A stretch of DNA of 64,000 nt from Vitis vinifera (GCF_030704535.1 NC_081818.1:1253001-1317000); one strand, 5' to 3'; positions 36,101 through 48,116 are shown, counted from the first letter of the stretch. Notes: generated by a model from the letters alone, not told the origin. Numbers and translations: made by a program.

Positions 36101-36880
36101 TGTAGAAAGCAACCAACCGATTCCCTAAAATGAAAAAACTAAAAATCCAATCCATACTTAAAAATACATGAATCTGGAACTTTCTAAATTGATAATTGAA
36201 TAATCCGAATTAATAATCTCATATCTCCTATTATAATCTGATATTGCATCCCCTATTCGTTCTCAGTCTGTCTTCACGTTGTCCCGAACACAACTCCAAA
36301 AAAAAAATATGAGAAGTTTTATAAAAAAAATTCGATCATTTGAAGCAAACTTTCATCACTGAGAAGCCTGAGGAATGTAACAGAAAATGCAATTTTGAAT
36401 ATCACATTTCTTAGATTTGGCTAAATAGGAAATTCATCTCAGAGAAAGAAAATTCTTTCAATTTTTTAGTTATTTTCCTATCCTGCAATTTTTCAGCAAC
36501 CAAACAGAGAATAAATTTTCACCTATAGACTAATTATACGCCAAATTCCACTACAAAATACAGCAAATAACATTTCCGATCTCGTAAGATCCAAAGTAAA
36601 TTATAAAGCCCAGGAATTTAGCACGAATTCAAGCCTTTTCCAACTATCTATACACAATGGATAGAGAACCAGACCTGGAATTTCCCGGATCCTCCGTGCT
36701 GAGAGGAACATAAGACCGATTCGGATTCAGAAGCGAAGTACTGACCAATTCGATCACCGGGCCACCGCCAGAACTCGTCGAAGGAGTCGACGAAGACAGC
36801 GACGAACTCACAGGAACGCGGACGCTCTTGAGGGCGTCCCTGTACTTCCTGTAGAGAAGCGTTCGGTTTCTCGACGCCAT
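30301..36880 (-). CDS. Qa-SNARE of the SYP4 group (syntaxin-41/42/43-like)
   Basis: A trans-Golgi network syntaxin that pairs with VTI12, SYP6 and YKT6-type SNAREs to drive vesicle fusion. Eight exons, in - strand order, join in frame: 36880-36675, 32665-32389, 31737-31648, 31368-31291, 30984-30907, 30799-30734, 30650-30570 and 30408-30301, giving 327 residues. The N-terminus MASRNRTLLYRKYRDALKSV and SLLNPNRSY are hallmarks of the group. Next comes a Habc-type helical region (GLPPAWVDVSEEIS to SEDSNVRKNVQ), then the SNARE heptad region (ERERE IQQVVESVNEL ... VDRIDYNIQNV) with the central glutamine in VIDQG. A C-terminal membrane anchor rich in Val, Met and Leu follows and ends LKTILL. Intron 1 is 4.0 kb and contains LINE debris. 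Intron 4 has an unusual GTATCCTAAC donor. The three Arabidopsis paralogues cannot be told apart here. Confidence 0.95.
30812..30837. repeat. A-run of about 26, forming a long polypyrimidine tract before SYP4 exon 6
   Basis: On the gene's strand this is a run of T ending about a dozen bases before the acceptor TTTTGTAG of exon 6. It probably acts as a very strong polypyrimidine tract and should be length-variable. Confidence 0.75.
33093..33134. repeat. Microsatellite (ATAC)n followed by (TA)n
   Basis: TACATACATACATACATACA runs into TATATATATATATATATA inside intron 1 of the SYP4-type gene. A compound simple repeat, likely polymorphic. Confidence 0.9.
33410..35200 (-). mobile_element. Degenerate LINE 3' part in SYP4 intron 1
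   Basis: On the - strand the order is a late RT segment (GLRINLDKSII at about 35130-35100), a spacer, zf-RVT words (WKSKILTKVKAFAWLVAHKK at about 34150-34070) and a tail resembling ERNARIFEEKWR (about 33770-33730). An AAT-rich tail ends it at about 33405-33425. Many stops and frameshifts are present. It lies in the same orientation as the host gene. Confidence 0.7.
35215..36070 (-). mobile_element. Second LINE fragment in SYP4 intron 1
   Basis: A separate zf-RVT segment is readable on the - strand at about 35560-35230 (LVNRRFLCKDDE and GPLGMWNKW). It cannot belong to the element at 33410-35200, which has its own zf-RVT end, so two LINE copies are adjacent or nested. Upstream borders are unclear. 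Confidence 0.55.
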
Positions 36881-37706
36881 GAAGAACTCGAATCCGCAAT
36901 CTAAATTGGAATCAGAGTCACAGATCTGAATACGACAAAGCTGACGAAAACTTTCGCATCGTTTGTCAAGAAAGCGAGGGAAAATATAGCTCCGGATCGG
37001 AGATCGGATAAATGGCGGCGATGGGATCACCGGACGGCGAGTCACGTGCCGGGAGAGTCCGAGCAACTCTGCGCGGTTGAGAAATGTTATTGTGCTACGA
37101 CAAATACAGGTATATGTTTTACTCCACCAGTAGGAGAACAGCTAACTAGTTTTGTGGGTCCCACCTGGGGACACGTTAATTGGATCCGTAAGTTTTAATC
37201 GGGTTGGGTTGGACTGAATCGGATCCAATACAAATACAATTTCTATTTTTATTTTTTAAAAAATTAAAATTATATCGAAAGTCAATATAATTTATAAATA
37301 AATACATGTTTCGATTTTTTATGATTTATTTTCATGAGAAATTTTTTTTATCTGTTCAAATAAGGAAAAAAAAAAAAAAAAAAAGTCCAAAATGGAACTT
37401 AAGTTTCCCAACGAGGTAAATATACTTTGAGTTTTTACACCAATCTAACCTAAATGTTTTTAACAACTTCTCCCTTAGATAATTTGAACTTTATAAATGG
37501 TTGATACCTCTAATCTCGAGTTTGATTAACAAGTTAATTCTTAAGTTAAGATGATTAAACTCGTTCAATTTATGTTTGAGAGTATTTTGATATACATCTT
37601 TTACAACTTTTGAAGCATCCGAATTGAAAGTCAATTCATTACTTCGAGGCTATACTTAGTTGGCAGGATATGACATAAGATATGATAAGAAATGAGATAT
37701 CATATA
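36881..37706. other. SYP4 5' leader and upstream region
   Basis: The first ~200 bases are GC-richer and probably hold the 5' UTR and core promoter of the SYP4-type gene on the - strand. No clear TATA box was picked out. From about 37230 the sequence is AT-rich with an A-run at 37367-37384 and no gene. Confidence 0.4.
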
Positions 37707-39029
37707 TGTTAGAAAAATTAGGCTAATCCAACCTATGGTAATCATCTTAGAGGGGGGTGAATAGGGTGATGATTTCTTTTTACAAATTTAAACTATGTAC
37801 ATGTAAGAGACAAATATATGCAAGTATATAATAAAACGATATAAAGACAATTGCATATAAAGTAAAAGAGTAGGGAAGAGATAATGCAAACACAAGATTT
37901 TATCGTGATTCAGTGCAACCCGGGCTACATTCACTCTCCTCTAATTTCAATCCCAAGCTTGAGGTTCCACTAATTTAAGGCTTTCAAACCAAACCTTCAT
38001 GTAATACAATTGGATTATGGTTCTAATTTACCATTTTGGATTTTTGGCTTCAAGCACCCTTTACAATCCTCAAGAGATACCCTACTCTTAAACAACCCTT
38101 CAAGTGATACCCCGCACTTGAGAATCTTTCTCTCAAAGATATACAAATAATTGATTTCACAAAATCCTGGTACAAAAACTTTAAACTCAAATGATGCAAG
38201 AAAACTAGGATTGAATGGTGCACTAAAGATATGCAAGTTTTAGAATAATGGTGCACTCAAAAACACTATTCCAAGACTCAAATATATTCAAGAAAGGTTC
38301 TGGGAAGGTTAAGTTCATAAACAATGAAGATTTAGAACCTTTTTATAGAGGAAAAAAATCCAAACTAGCCGTTGGGGGTTTGATCGGTTGAGCTGGGGGT
38401 CTTTCGGTTGACTAGCCGTTAGCATTTAATGCTTGGTAGGTGACCGTTGGACCTCGACCGGTTGAGGTGTGGGTCGACCGATTCCTCATCCGGTTGAACT
38501 ACCATTTTGAAAGAGAGATAAAGTTTTTTGCACCCCTCGACCGGTTGAGTTGGCAATCAATCGAGTTACTGTTCACACCATTGACCGGTTGAGTTAGGGG
38601 TCGACCAATTCCTCATTTGGTTCAACTGGTTGAACCGTTTTTGGGTTAACAACTAACTTTTTCAACTTAAAACCTTTTAAACAAGTTTGAAAAACATTTG
38701 ACACAAGGTTTTAGTTGAAAACATTAAATCATCAAATTTTAACATATTTAAAACAAAATAACTCTTGGATGATTTTGGTGTATAAGTAAAAATGCAAGAA
38801 AATCCTAGTGCACCAACAACCTTACAAAGAGATCTTATGAAGCTTAGGTCTTGAAAAACACTTCTCTTGTAGGTGGTATTCTTCTTCATGATTTCTCCTT
38901 GACTTGATTTGTCTTTGTGATTGCCACTTTGGAAATCGTTTTGCCTAATCACACTTGAAATATAATAATTAGTTCTAAACCTTGTTTTGTTATAATCAAA
39001 ATTTAGATTAATCAAACCTTGGTTTCACA
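37707..39029 (-). mobile_element. Solo LTR of a Sirevirus-like Copia family, copy 2
   Basis: It starts TGTTAGAAAAATTAGGCTAA and ends CTTGGTTTCACA and aligns throughout with 27345-28616. The flanks are ATATA on the left and ATATT on the right, an imperfect 5-bp target duplication. Its middle (about 38370-38640) holds the dense TCGACCGGTTGA-type words. Confidence 0.85.
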
Positions 39030-39355
39030 ATATTCTATTTTATGTTGGGTTTGTGATGAAATATAATAAGTTATCTCGTTTTTTATTATTTTTTTATGTT
39101 TAACCAAACATAAGATAAAATCAATTACAGGATATATTATCCACTTTTTTTATTATATATATCTCTTCTATGTAGCATATGTTAATCTCAAGCTAAGATG
39201 TGAGATATATGTATCTCATGTATCATAAATTCATTGAAAATCATATATTAAGATATGTACTTCTTATCTAATATAATATAATATCATAGTATATGCATAT
39301 TATATCATATTTTATCCTACTAACCAAACATAGATTGAAGGGGAAAAAATACCAA

Positions 39356-39688
39356 GTGGGCGATTGGCAAAATTTAATACTTATTACTTAATATTTAAGT
39401 TGTTAATTTAAAGTTTATTGCTTATTTTTTTTACTTTAAGTAAAGATTATTTGGTAAAATTAATTTAAAATTGATTTTCAATTATCAATTTGACATATTT
39501 GCCTTCATTAGTTGCAATTAATATTTAGCATAATTAATTTTAACTAATATTTATTTTTATTAGTTTTAAGCAATAATTTTATTTATTAAACATCCATATT
39601 TAAAGTATTATAGATATATAAGATAATTTTAAATTATTTATGAATAAAAATGAGTTATGACTATGAGATCATGATCATTAAATATAGT
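39356..39688. mobile_element. Left part of a MITE split by the Sirevirus-like element
   Basis: It is homologous to the reverse complement of the right-hand part of the MITE at 14621-15110 (shared CATAATTAATTTTAACTAAT and TTATTTATTAAACATCCATA). It stops exactly at the ATAGT duplication bordering the retrotransposon. The continuation is at 49378-49576. Confidence 0.75.
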
Positions 39689-40919
39689 TGAGAAAACAAA
39701 GGCTATGCTTAGTTAAGAAAAACACCCAAAAGGGGCGGCGAAGGGCGAATTGGGTTTTTAAAAATCTTTTCAATCACAACAAATTCAAACAAAATATAAG
39801 CAAAGTAAAGAGATAGAGTTTAGAGAATTCAAACTCGGGTTTATAGTGGTTCGACACTTCCTTGCCTACATCCACTCTCCTCAACCTCCTAACCGAGTGA
39901 GGGTTCCATTAACTTGAAGCTTCAACCAAGCTTCCAATCTTCTTACACTTGGATTCCGGCTTCAATGGGCTCTTACACAACCTCTTCAAGATTCAACCCT
40001 CTTGAAGGCTTTAACACTCAGATTTTTACAAGATATAATCCCTCAACCTAGCTTAAGGATAGCTCAAATACAAGACAAAGCTAGGATGACACATAAGAGT
40101 GCACTAAAAGATATGCAAGTGGTGATTTAATGCACTATGAAAGAAATGTGAGCTTTTTGATTAAGAACAAGTAGGTAGGTTATTGAATGCAAGTGTTCTC
40201 TTATCAATAAATGAAGTGGAGCTATCAATTTATAGGTTTCTAAGCTCGGGAGTAAAAAACAACAAAAGGTAACCTCGTCCGGTCGAGCTAGGGATTGATC
40301 GGTTCACTAGCCGTTGGAGCATTTAATGCATGACAGGTTACCGTTGCCTTAACGAGACCTCAATCGATCATCGACCGGACCTCAACCGGTAAGAGAAACA
40401 CCTCGACCGGGAAGAGAAGACTACTGGGAGAGAGAAAAGGTTTTTGACCTCCCTCGATCGGTCCTTGACTGGACGAGCACAATCGGTCAACCGATTGAGC
40501 CGGTTGGCCATAGCCTCGACCGGTTAAGCATTTTTGGCCCCGAAAACCTATTTTTTTTATTCATTTCTTTTCTAACACTTAGGCAAGGTCCTTAGGTAAA
40601 TTATTAAGCCAATTATAAAACATTTTGCTTAAGGTACATTAGTTAGAAACTCGGGTTTTAATGAAATTGAAGTTTTAAAGAATAAACCGAGTTTTCTAAG
40701 ATACATGAAACGTATCAAAATCCTAAGTGCACTCATGCATTCGTCTTACATTAGTTTCCTATGATCACAAGTCTTCTAAGCGTCTCGATCTTGTATCCAT
40801 TTGGTCCTTTGATGAATTTTCGAGTTTATACCTGAGATTCTTAAACATTTAAACCAATTAGTCACTTAACCATGGTTTGTTATTATCAAAACCCGATTAG
40901 GAGAACCCTTGGGCTAACA
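39689..40919 (-). repeat. 3' LTR of the Sirevirus-like element
   Basis: 1231 bp, starting TGAGAAAACAAAGGC and ending GGGCTAACA on the + strand. It differs from the other LTR by scattered substitutions and small indels only, including a G-run of different length near the start. It carries the CCGGTCGA-rich block at about 40270-40530. Confidence 0.9.
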
Positions 40920-41190
40920 GTCTTCCCATTTTTTATGATGACAAACCTTGGTTATCTATGAGAGAAAAAAAATCTCCCCTTCAAACCAATCATGGATCAA
41001 TCAAACGATTTTTTAATAGGAAGCAATGTAAAACACGAAAATGAACAATGGATCATAAAAATATCATATCATATATATATATATATGGAAATGAAACCTC
41101 ACATGTACAAACAAGATAGATATGACTATGATGACAATGACATGCATGATGGTCTCCTAGATCCTATAAATTTCTCCCCCTTTGGCAACA
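40920..41190 (-). promoter_or_regulatory. Polypurine tracts of the Sirevirus-like element
   Basis: Read on the - strand, three purine-rich tracts precede the 3' LTR: CCAAAGGGGGAGAAATTT (about 41186-41169), GAAGGGGAGATTTTTT (about 40983-40968) and AAAAAATGGGAAGAC touching the LTR at 40920. Multiple tracts of the GGGGGAGA type are a known Sirevirus trait. Plus-strand DNA synthesis would be primed from the tract nearest the LTR. Confidence 0.6.
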
Positions 41191-41224
41191 TAAAAAAGAA
41201 ACAGATGGGGATGTCTAGATAGTC

Positions 41225-42694
41225 TCAAGGCTGAGGGGGTGGAGGAGAAAACACAGAGCGAAGGTAAGCCATCATCTCCTCATGCTGACTCGCCTGACGA
41301 CTCTCAATACAATCAATGCTCTGCTGGAGATGCTCGAATGTAGCCTGCTACTGATCCATACGCTCCTCTATGCGCTCAAATCATTGTTGGAAGTGATCAA
41401 ACCGAGAAGTGACTCCAGTCTGATACTGATCCATGTGTTCCTCCCTAGAGTAGAAGTGAGAGTTATGGACTAAGGCAAGCTCCTCCATACGAGTCCCAAG
41501 GGAACTGATCTGAGCGGAGACATCCTTTCAAGGAGCATAATCAGAAGCGTGCGGTGCTTGAGATAGTAGCTTGGTAAATGATGGTTAAGATGATGGTCCT
41601 GCTGTGAAAGACGGCTCAGTCATCATAGGCTCTCAGAAGGTAGCCTCAACATGAATGTCCTCTGACTGAGATGGAGGCGGAATGTCAAGCTCGGGTCCTT
41701 TCTGCTCAAAGTCCCTTTGAGGGTCTAACCCATCCTCCATCTCTCTGATCTCGGCTTCCTCCTCTGCTTCGGGATGCATCTGATCCTGTCCCTGGGCCTA
41801 TCGCTCAACTTTCCTAACCCAGGAGCCATCGGGTGCCTTCTCAAACTTCATGCGCCCCAAAGACTACTCATCATACATGTCATAGCTAGTGGGGGCCTCG
41901 AAATCCGTCTCTCTACTCAAGTCGACCCCGACATCCTTGAATACTCAGGTAAGGAAGCGGTCGTAAGGGAGTACTCGTGTCGTGTTCTCAACGTAGGATA
42001 TTATATGCATCATTATCAGATATCCCACGTGAATCCGTCTTCTGGTGAGGATCGAGTTCACAATAAATGCCTCAAGGTAGGAGACTTCGTCTCGATGTCC
42101 TCCACGTAGCAATAAAATGGAGCATATCATGTAGTAAAGGACTCGGCTGGGCACGATCAGGTTGTGTGCCGATGGTTTGCCCATTCCCTAGGCATCTGCA
42201 AGTCCGCACAACCTCTGAACAACCTCTCTAGGCTCAAATTCCGACATAGTGGTCCATGCCTTGGCCTCATACACTCGGAGTCCAACTGAAGGGATGTCGA
42301 GAATGTAGCAGATACTCTCGGGACTCAATCTAATCTCAACTCCCCTCACGGTGGACAATACTGGTCATCCAAGCCCATAGGTCGCCCGTGAATAAAAAGC
42401 CCGCACCAGAGTCAGAAAGATCGGCTCATAAATCGTCACAACTGGCAATCATCCCATCCGTCTGAATAGTCCCTCAAACCCGAAGTGCTGAAGTTGGGAG
42501 AAATTGACACTTCTCCCTAGGACGACTTTCCTCTGGGCGAACTTTTGCTTGTAGCGCTGATAGTCTTCAATCGAATTGAAGAGGGTCGTGTCATACCTCG
42601 CCTTTCGACGAGCCTCCGTCTGCTCAGGATGAGATGGCTCAGCAAGGCGCTTGCCCTGAGCCCTGAAGGTGCCCGTCTCTTGCCTTGGTGCCAT
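41225..42694 (-). pseudogene. Extra reading frame after pol (third ORF) of the Sirevirus-like element
   Basis: A sense-strand reading frame region begins with MAPRQETGTFRAQGKR at 42694 and can be followed, through several stops and frame changes, to a proline-rich end (PPPPQP, stop at 41227-41225). The N-terminal part is basic. The middle has a globular-looking segment with GMGKPSAHNLIVPSR. The C-terminal third is Gln/Glu-rich with heptad spacing (ERIEERMDQ, ESRQASQHEEMM) and probably forms a coiled coil. It corresponds in position to the env-like frames of some Sireviruses, but I see no signal peptide or membrane segment, so a structural or accessory role is equally possible. Confidence 0.6.
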
Positions 42695-43303
42695 CCAATG
42701 AACGGAAAGGAGAAAGAGGAGTCCAAAAAGAGAGAATGAAATGAAACGAGAAGGAGCAATCACAAACACGAAGCCCTAGGTGCAGGAAGATGAAGCTGAA
42801 CCAACCTTGAGGCGCGGTGCAAAGAAAAACACTCCCAAAAGCTAAAACCCTGGGTTTCAAATCAAAACCCTAGCTCAAATGCGTCCCAAAATCCACTCAA
42901 AGCCTTCAATCAGTCCAAAATCCAACCCAAAATGGCCTCTGGAAGCAGGTATGTGAAGGGGCATCAAGCTATGGAGGAGAATAGGTGAGAAATGAAGCGC
43001 GGAGGGGCTTTTTAAATTCCCAGCCTCGACAAACCGGTCGACCGCCTGGTCAACGGTCAACGATTAACGGTCATGGTCAACGATCAAATTTTCCAAATTT
43101 TATTGCATTTTCTTGTCTCGTGATCCTCCCCCTGCCCTTTTCAGTTGAAATCCCCAATTTTTTTATATCCAATGCCACGGGAATTTTGATTTTGGTCAAA
43201 ATTTGACCTCTTTCCTAGGATTATTTCTATATGATGCATATGATATGAATTTCACGCAATCATAGGGTATATTCAATCAAGAATTCATCAAGCAATCATT
43301 TGA

Positions 43304-43756
43304 TCATAAAGAAATCACCCCTAGTTGTCTTCTAATATCAACAAATTGCTCTTCACTTAGGGGTTTTGTAAAAATATTGGCAAGTTGATCTTTTATGCTT
43401 ACAAATTCAAGTGTAATGTTACCCTTTTGTGCATGGTCTCTAAGAAAATGGTGTCTTATCTTTATATGCTTAGTCCTAGAATGTTGTACCATATTTTTTG
43501 AAATGTTTATGGCACTAGTGTTATCACATTTTATAGGAACATGCTCAAAAATCAAATTGAAATCACTAAGTGTTTGTTTCATCCAAAGGATTTGTGCACA
43601 ACATAAACTGGCTTCTATGTATTCGGCTTCCGTTGTAGACAAAGCTATCGAATTTTGCTTCTTACTATGCCATGAAACAAGTGAGTGTCCTAGGAAATGA
43701 CAAGTGCCACTAGTGCTTTTTTTCTCAACTTTACAGCCGACAAAGTCGGCATCCAA
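43304..43756 (-). pseudogene. Copia RNase H domain
   Basis: It contains the usual C-terminal Copia RNase H words: a DADFVGC start, KSTSGTCHFLG, SWHSKKQNSIALSTTEAEY and KHIKIRHHFLRD. It is separated from the RT frame by one in-frame TGA (about 43790). Otherwise it is open over 150 codons. Confidence 0.9.
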
Positions 43757-43792
43757 GTATCCAATTAATTCAAAGTTATCACCCTTAGGATA

Positions 43793-44728
43793 TCATAGGC
43801 CTATGTCTATAGTCCATTTTAAATATCTAAGAATTCGTTTTACAACACTTAAATGAGATTCCTTAGGAGAAGATTGAAATCTAACACACAAGCATACACT
43901 ATACATGATGTCGGGTCTACTAGCGGTCAAATATAGCAAAGAACCTATCATGCCTCTATACATAGTTGAGTTGATGGGCTTACCTTTCTCATCCATGTCA
44001 AGCTTGATGGATGAACTCATTGGAGTCTTCATTGTTTTGGCTTCCTTCATATTGAACCTTTTAAGGAGATCTCTTATATACTTTGCTTGATTGATGAAGG
44101 TTCCTTCCTTTAGTTGCTTGATTTGAAGTCTAAGGAAGAAGTTAAGTTCTCCCATCATGCTCATTTCGAACTCACTAGGCATGCATTTAGAGAATTCTTC
44201 ACAAAGAGAGACATTAGTAGCTCCAAAAATGATATCATCAACGTATATTTGTACTAAGAGCATGTCATTTTCTTTGATTTTTATGAAAAGAGTTGTGTCA
44301 ATTTTTCCCATTTTAAAACCCCTTTTCAAAAGGAATTTACTCAATCTTTCATACCATGCTCTAAGTGCTTGTTTCAAACCATAAAGTGTCTTTTTAAGTC
44401 TAAAAACATGATTAGGAAAGTTAAAACTTTGAAAACCGGGTGGTTGTTCAACATATACCTCTTCATTTATAAAGCCATTTAAGAAAGCACTTTTCACATC
44501 CATTTGATATAAAACAAAGTCTTTAAAACATGCAAAGGCAAGTAGCATCCTAATGGTTTCTAATCTAGCTACGGGAGCAAAGGTTTCTTCATAATCTATC
44601 CCTTCTTCTTGATTAAAACCTTGGGCTACCAATCTTGCTTTATTCCTTATAATTATGTCATTTTCATCCATTTTGTTTCTAAAGACCCATATAGTTTCAA
44701 TAACACTTTGATTTTGAGGTATTGACAC
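43793..44728 (-). pseudogene. Copia reverse transcriptase
   Basis: The frame is 311 codons with KARLVAQGFNQEEGIDYEET, MDVKSAFLNG, LKKTLYGLKQA and the catalytic YVDDIIFG box. It ends at an in-frame stop just before the RNase H part. Upstream coding between integrase and RT (44730-44980) is also interrupted. Confidence 0.92.
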
Positions 44729-44980
44729 TAATTCTCATACTTCACTCTTTTCAAATTGATTTAATTCTTTTTGCATGGCAATCATCCAATTTTCATCAAC
44801 TAGAGCATCTTTTATATTTTTAGGTTCAATTTAAGAGATAAAAACAAGATTATTGCAAATATTTCTAAGAAATGATCTAGTTCTTACCCCACTAGATGGA
44901 TTACCTATAATTTGATCTTATGGGTGGTTGATGACAAACTTCCAATCTTTAGGGAGGTCTTAGGTTGATTCACCTTGCAC

Positions 44981-46213
44981 TTATTGAGGAGGAGGTAGTG
45001 TCAAAGGTGATTCTTCTTTCTTGGGATCCTCTACAACTTCTTCTTGTTGTCTTCTATCTTCAATTTGTAATTTTCCCATGGAGGTCTCCAAGCCTAAATC
45101 ATCATCAAAGCTCTCTCTTTCTTGGAGAGAATTGTTAGATTCATAAAAAATAACATGGATGGACTCCTCAACAACCATGGTTCTTTTGTTAAAAACGTTA
45201 AAGGCTTTACTTGAAGTTGAGTAACCAAGAAAAATTTCAACATCCGATTTTGCATCAAATTTTCCAAGATTGTCTTTGGTGTTTAATATAAAGCATTTGC
45301 ACTTAAAGAATTTGAAATAGTTAATGTTGGGTTTCTTGTTTTTCCAAAGCTCATAGGGAGTTTTCTTAAGAATAGGCCTTAATAAAATTCTATTTAAAAC
45401 ATAACAAGAAGTGTTAACCGCTTCGGCCCAAAAGTATTTTGGTAAATTGTTTTTATTTAACATGGTTTTAGCCATTTCTTGAAGAGTTCTATTTTTCCTT
45501 TCAACTATCCCATTTTGTTGAGGAGTTCTAGGAGCCGAAAAGTTGTGGTTAATACCATGCTCATTGCAATAGTCTTCAAAATAAATATTTTCAAATTCTC
45601 TCCCATGATCACTTCTTATACAAGTAATTGTAAAACCTTTTTCATTTTGAACCTTGTTGCAAAACTTTGAAAACTCATAAAAGGCTTCATTCTTTTGACT
45701 TAAAAATAAGACCCAAGTGTATCTAGAGAAGTCATCCACAATAACAAAAGCATAAGATTTTCCTCCAAGGCTTAGTGTCTTAGAGAGACCAAATAAATCC
45801 ATATGTAACAATTCAAGAGGCCTAGTTGTTTGAATGAAATTTTTGTTTTTAAAAGAGTTTTTTATTTGCTTTCCCATTTGACAAACTTCACAAACTTTGT
45901 CTTTTTGAAAATTTATTTTGGGAAGACCTCTAACAAGTTCATCTTTGTTGAGTTGGGAAATGAGGTCCATGTTAGCATGTCCCAACCTCCTATGCCACAA
46001 CCAACTTTGATCATGCATGCTTGAAAAACATCTATTATGACCATCATATTTTGAAATATTTATTGCATAAACATTATCACATCTATGGCCCATGAAGATG
46101 GTTTTATCATTTTGAATATCTTTGATGATGCAATGAGACGCTTCAAAAACCACTTTAAAACCTTTGTCACAAAGTTGACTTATGCTCAAAAGATTATGTT
46201 TTAAACCATCCAC
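44981..46213 (-). pseudogene. Copia integrase (GAG pre-integrase zinc finger plus core)
   Basis: A frame of 410 codons. The HHCC zinc-binding segment is WHRRLGH followed by CEVCQMGK (about 45995-45890). The core has MDLFG (first Asp), SDHGREFEN (second Asp) and NGIVERKNRTL (the Glu), so the DDE triad is visible. A GKFDAKSDVEIFLGYS motif follows the core. This is the best-kept part of the element. Confidence 0.92.
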
Positions 46214-46411
46214 TTATAAAACACTTTCAATAAGAGAGGATGTGTCATTACCAATGTTGCCTTGACCAATGATCCTTCTTTTTGAATTGTCTCCAAAGGT
46301 AACGTATCCTCCCTTTCTCTTTGTAAGGAAAGCAAACTTGGATTCATCACCGGTCATATGTCTTGAGCATCCACTATCCAAGAACCACTTATCATTCTTT
46401 GATCCGTACAA
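46214..46411 (-). pseudogene. Copia aspartic protease
   Basis: The frame holds WFLDSGCSRHMTG, where DSG is the catalytic triad of retroviral-type aspartic proteases, and VTFGDNSKRRIIG. A stop separates it from the integrase frame. Confidence 0.85.
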
Positions 46412-46439
46412 AATAAAATTTAAGTTGATTTAGGTACCC

Positions 46440-48079
46440 ATATCTTTTTGGGTCCTTGAGGGTTAGTGACCTTAGATTTCTCAACCCAAACTTTTTTAAC
46501 TTTAGCATTTGAAGTCTTTTGAGAACCATTTCTTAAGGGACATGTACTACTAATGTGCCCTCCTCTTCCACAAAAGTTGCAAGTGGTGGAAGGACTTACA
46601 CTTGCGGATTCTTTTACAAAGTAGTTTTTAAAATACTTTTGATTTTTTGATGATTTGAATCCTAGCCCTTATTTGTCAAAGACACATTTTTGGCTAGCTA
46701 AGATCATTTCAAAAGATTTTTGTCTACAAGAGAAAATTGAAAAATAGGAGGTTAACCATTCATTTTTCTTTTTCAAAATCTCATTTTCACTCCTCAAAAT
46801 CTCATTTTCTTTTTCAATATGAGTTTTAGATATTTCAACAATTGAAAATTTTTCTTTTACTTCTTCAAGTTCCTTTTCAAGTTCTTGAATTTTCTTTTTA
46901 AGAGAATTATTTTTCAAACTAAGTTTTTCAAAATCCTCATATAATTCTTCAAAAACATCATGCATATCTTCATCACTAAAGTTAAAGTTTACCTCATCTA
47001 GATCATCTATTGCCATGAAGCACATGTTTGCCACTTCCTTCTCATTTTCTTCTTCGGAGGATTCTTCACTTTCACTCCAAGTGGCCATCATTGCCTTCTT
47101 CATTATTTTCTTGACTTTACTCTTGTAGAGAGGACAATCATATTTGATGTGTCCCGGTTTTTTTGCACTTGAAGCATGTCAAATCTCTTTTCTCTTCCCA
47201 TTTCTCCTTGCCACCATGGGATGTAAATTCCTTTTTAGAAGGGTCCCTTCTAGAGGTGAATTTCCTTCCTCTAAACCTTTCACCTCTCATGTATTTGTTG
47301 AGCTTTCTTGTGATGAGGGCTAGATCATCACTTGGCTTTTCTTCTTCAACATCTTCTTCTTCCTTGGTTGTAACTTTGAGGGCTATGCTCTTCTTCTTTT
47401 TGTCTTCACCCTCTTGTAGCTTCTTTGTCAAATTGATCTCATTTGTCATTAATGACCCTATGAGCTATTCCATAGGTAGCTTAGTCAAGTCTTTTGCTTC
47501 TTGAATTGCGGTGACCTTGGTATGCCACTTTGATGGGAGAGACCTTAATATCTTCATCACCTTCTCGGATTCCTTGTAGGTTTTTCCCAAAGCTTCAAGA
47601 CCATTGACAATGTCGGTGAACCTAGTAATCATCTCAACAATAGTCTCAGTTTCTTTCATTGAAAATAATTCATAGTTATGAACAAGTAAATTGATTTTTG
47701 ACTCTTTCACTTGATTAGTTCCTTCATGAGTTATTTCAAGCAACCTCCAAATTTCTTTAGCCGATTTGCATTCACATATTCTATTATATTCATTTCTATC
47801 CATAGCACATTGCAAAGTAAAAATGGTTTTAGCATTTAATTGAAAGTTTCTTCTATCAAGCTCATTCCATTCTTGCTTGGGTTTTGGAACCAAAACTCCA
47901 TAAACTAGTTTAGTGGGAAAAGTTGGGCCATCTTCAATGACATCCCATACATCTAAATCAGTAGATTTCAAATATCAAGTCATTCTAGTTTTCCAATAGG
48001 GATAGTCGGTTCCCGTAAAAAATGGAGCTCTATGTTTTGAAAAATTTTCAGCTTGGGATGAGCTTGATGGAATAACCAT
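46440..48079 (-). pseudogene. Decayed gag of the Sirevirus-like element
   Basis: It begins with ATG at 48079-48077. The UBN2-type gag core runs through 47971-47465. A first zinc-knuckle-like CFKCKK lies near 47170, a Glu/Lys-rich coiled coil at 47103-46670 and a CNFCGRGGHISSTC knuckle near 46585-46545. Interruptions include an in-frame TGA at 47977-47975, a TAG near 47465 and a small indel at the first knuckle. The long coiled coil after the first knuckle is typical of Sirevirus gags. Confidence 0.85.
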
Positions 48080-48116
48080 TTTCTCTTAAACGATTAAGTC
48101 TTAAAAAAAGAGGTCT

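Noticed and set aside
41225-42694. True envelope glycoprotein in the third frame of the Copia element
   Set aside because: No signal peptide, transmembrane segment or glycoprotein-like cysteine pattern can be seen. The env-like label is positional only.
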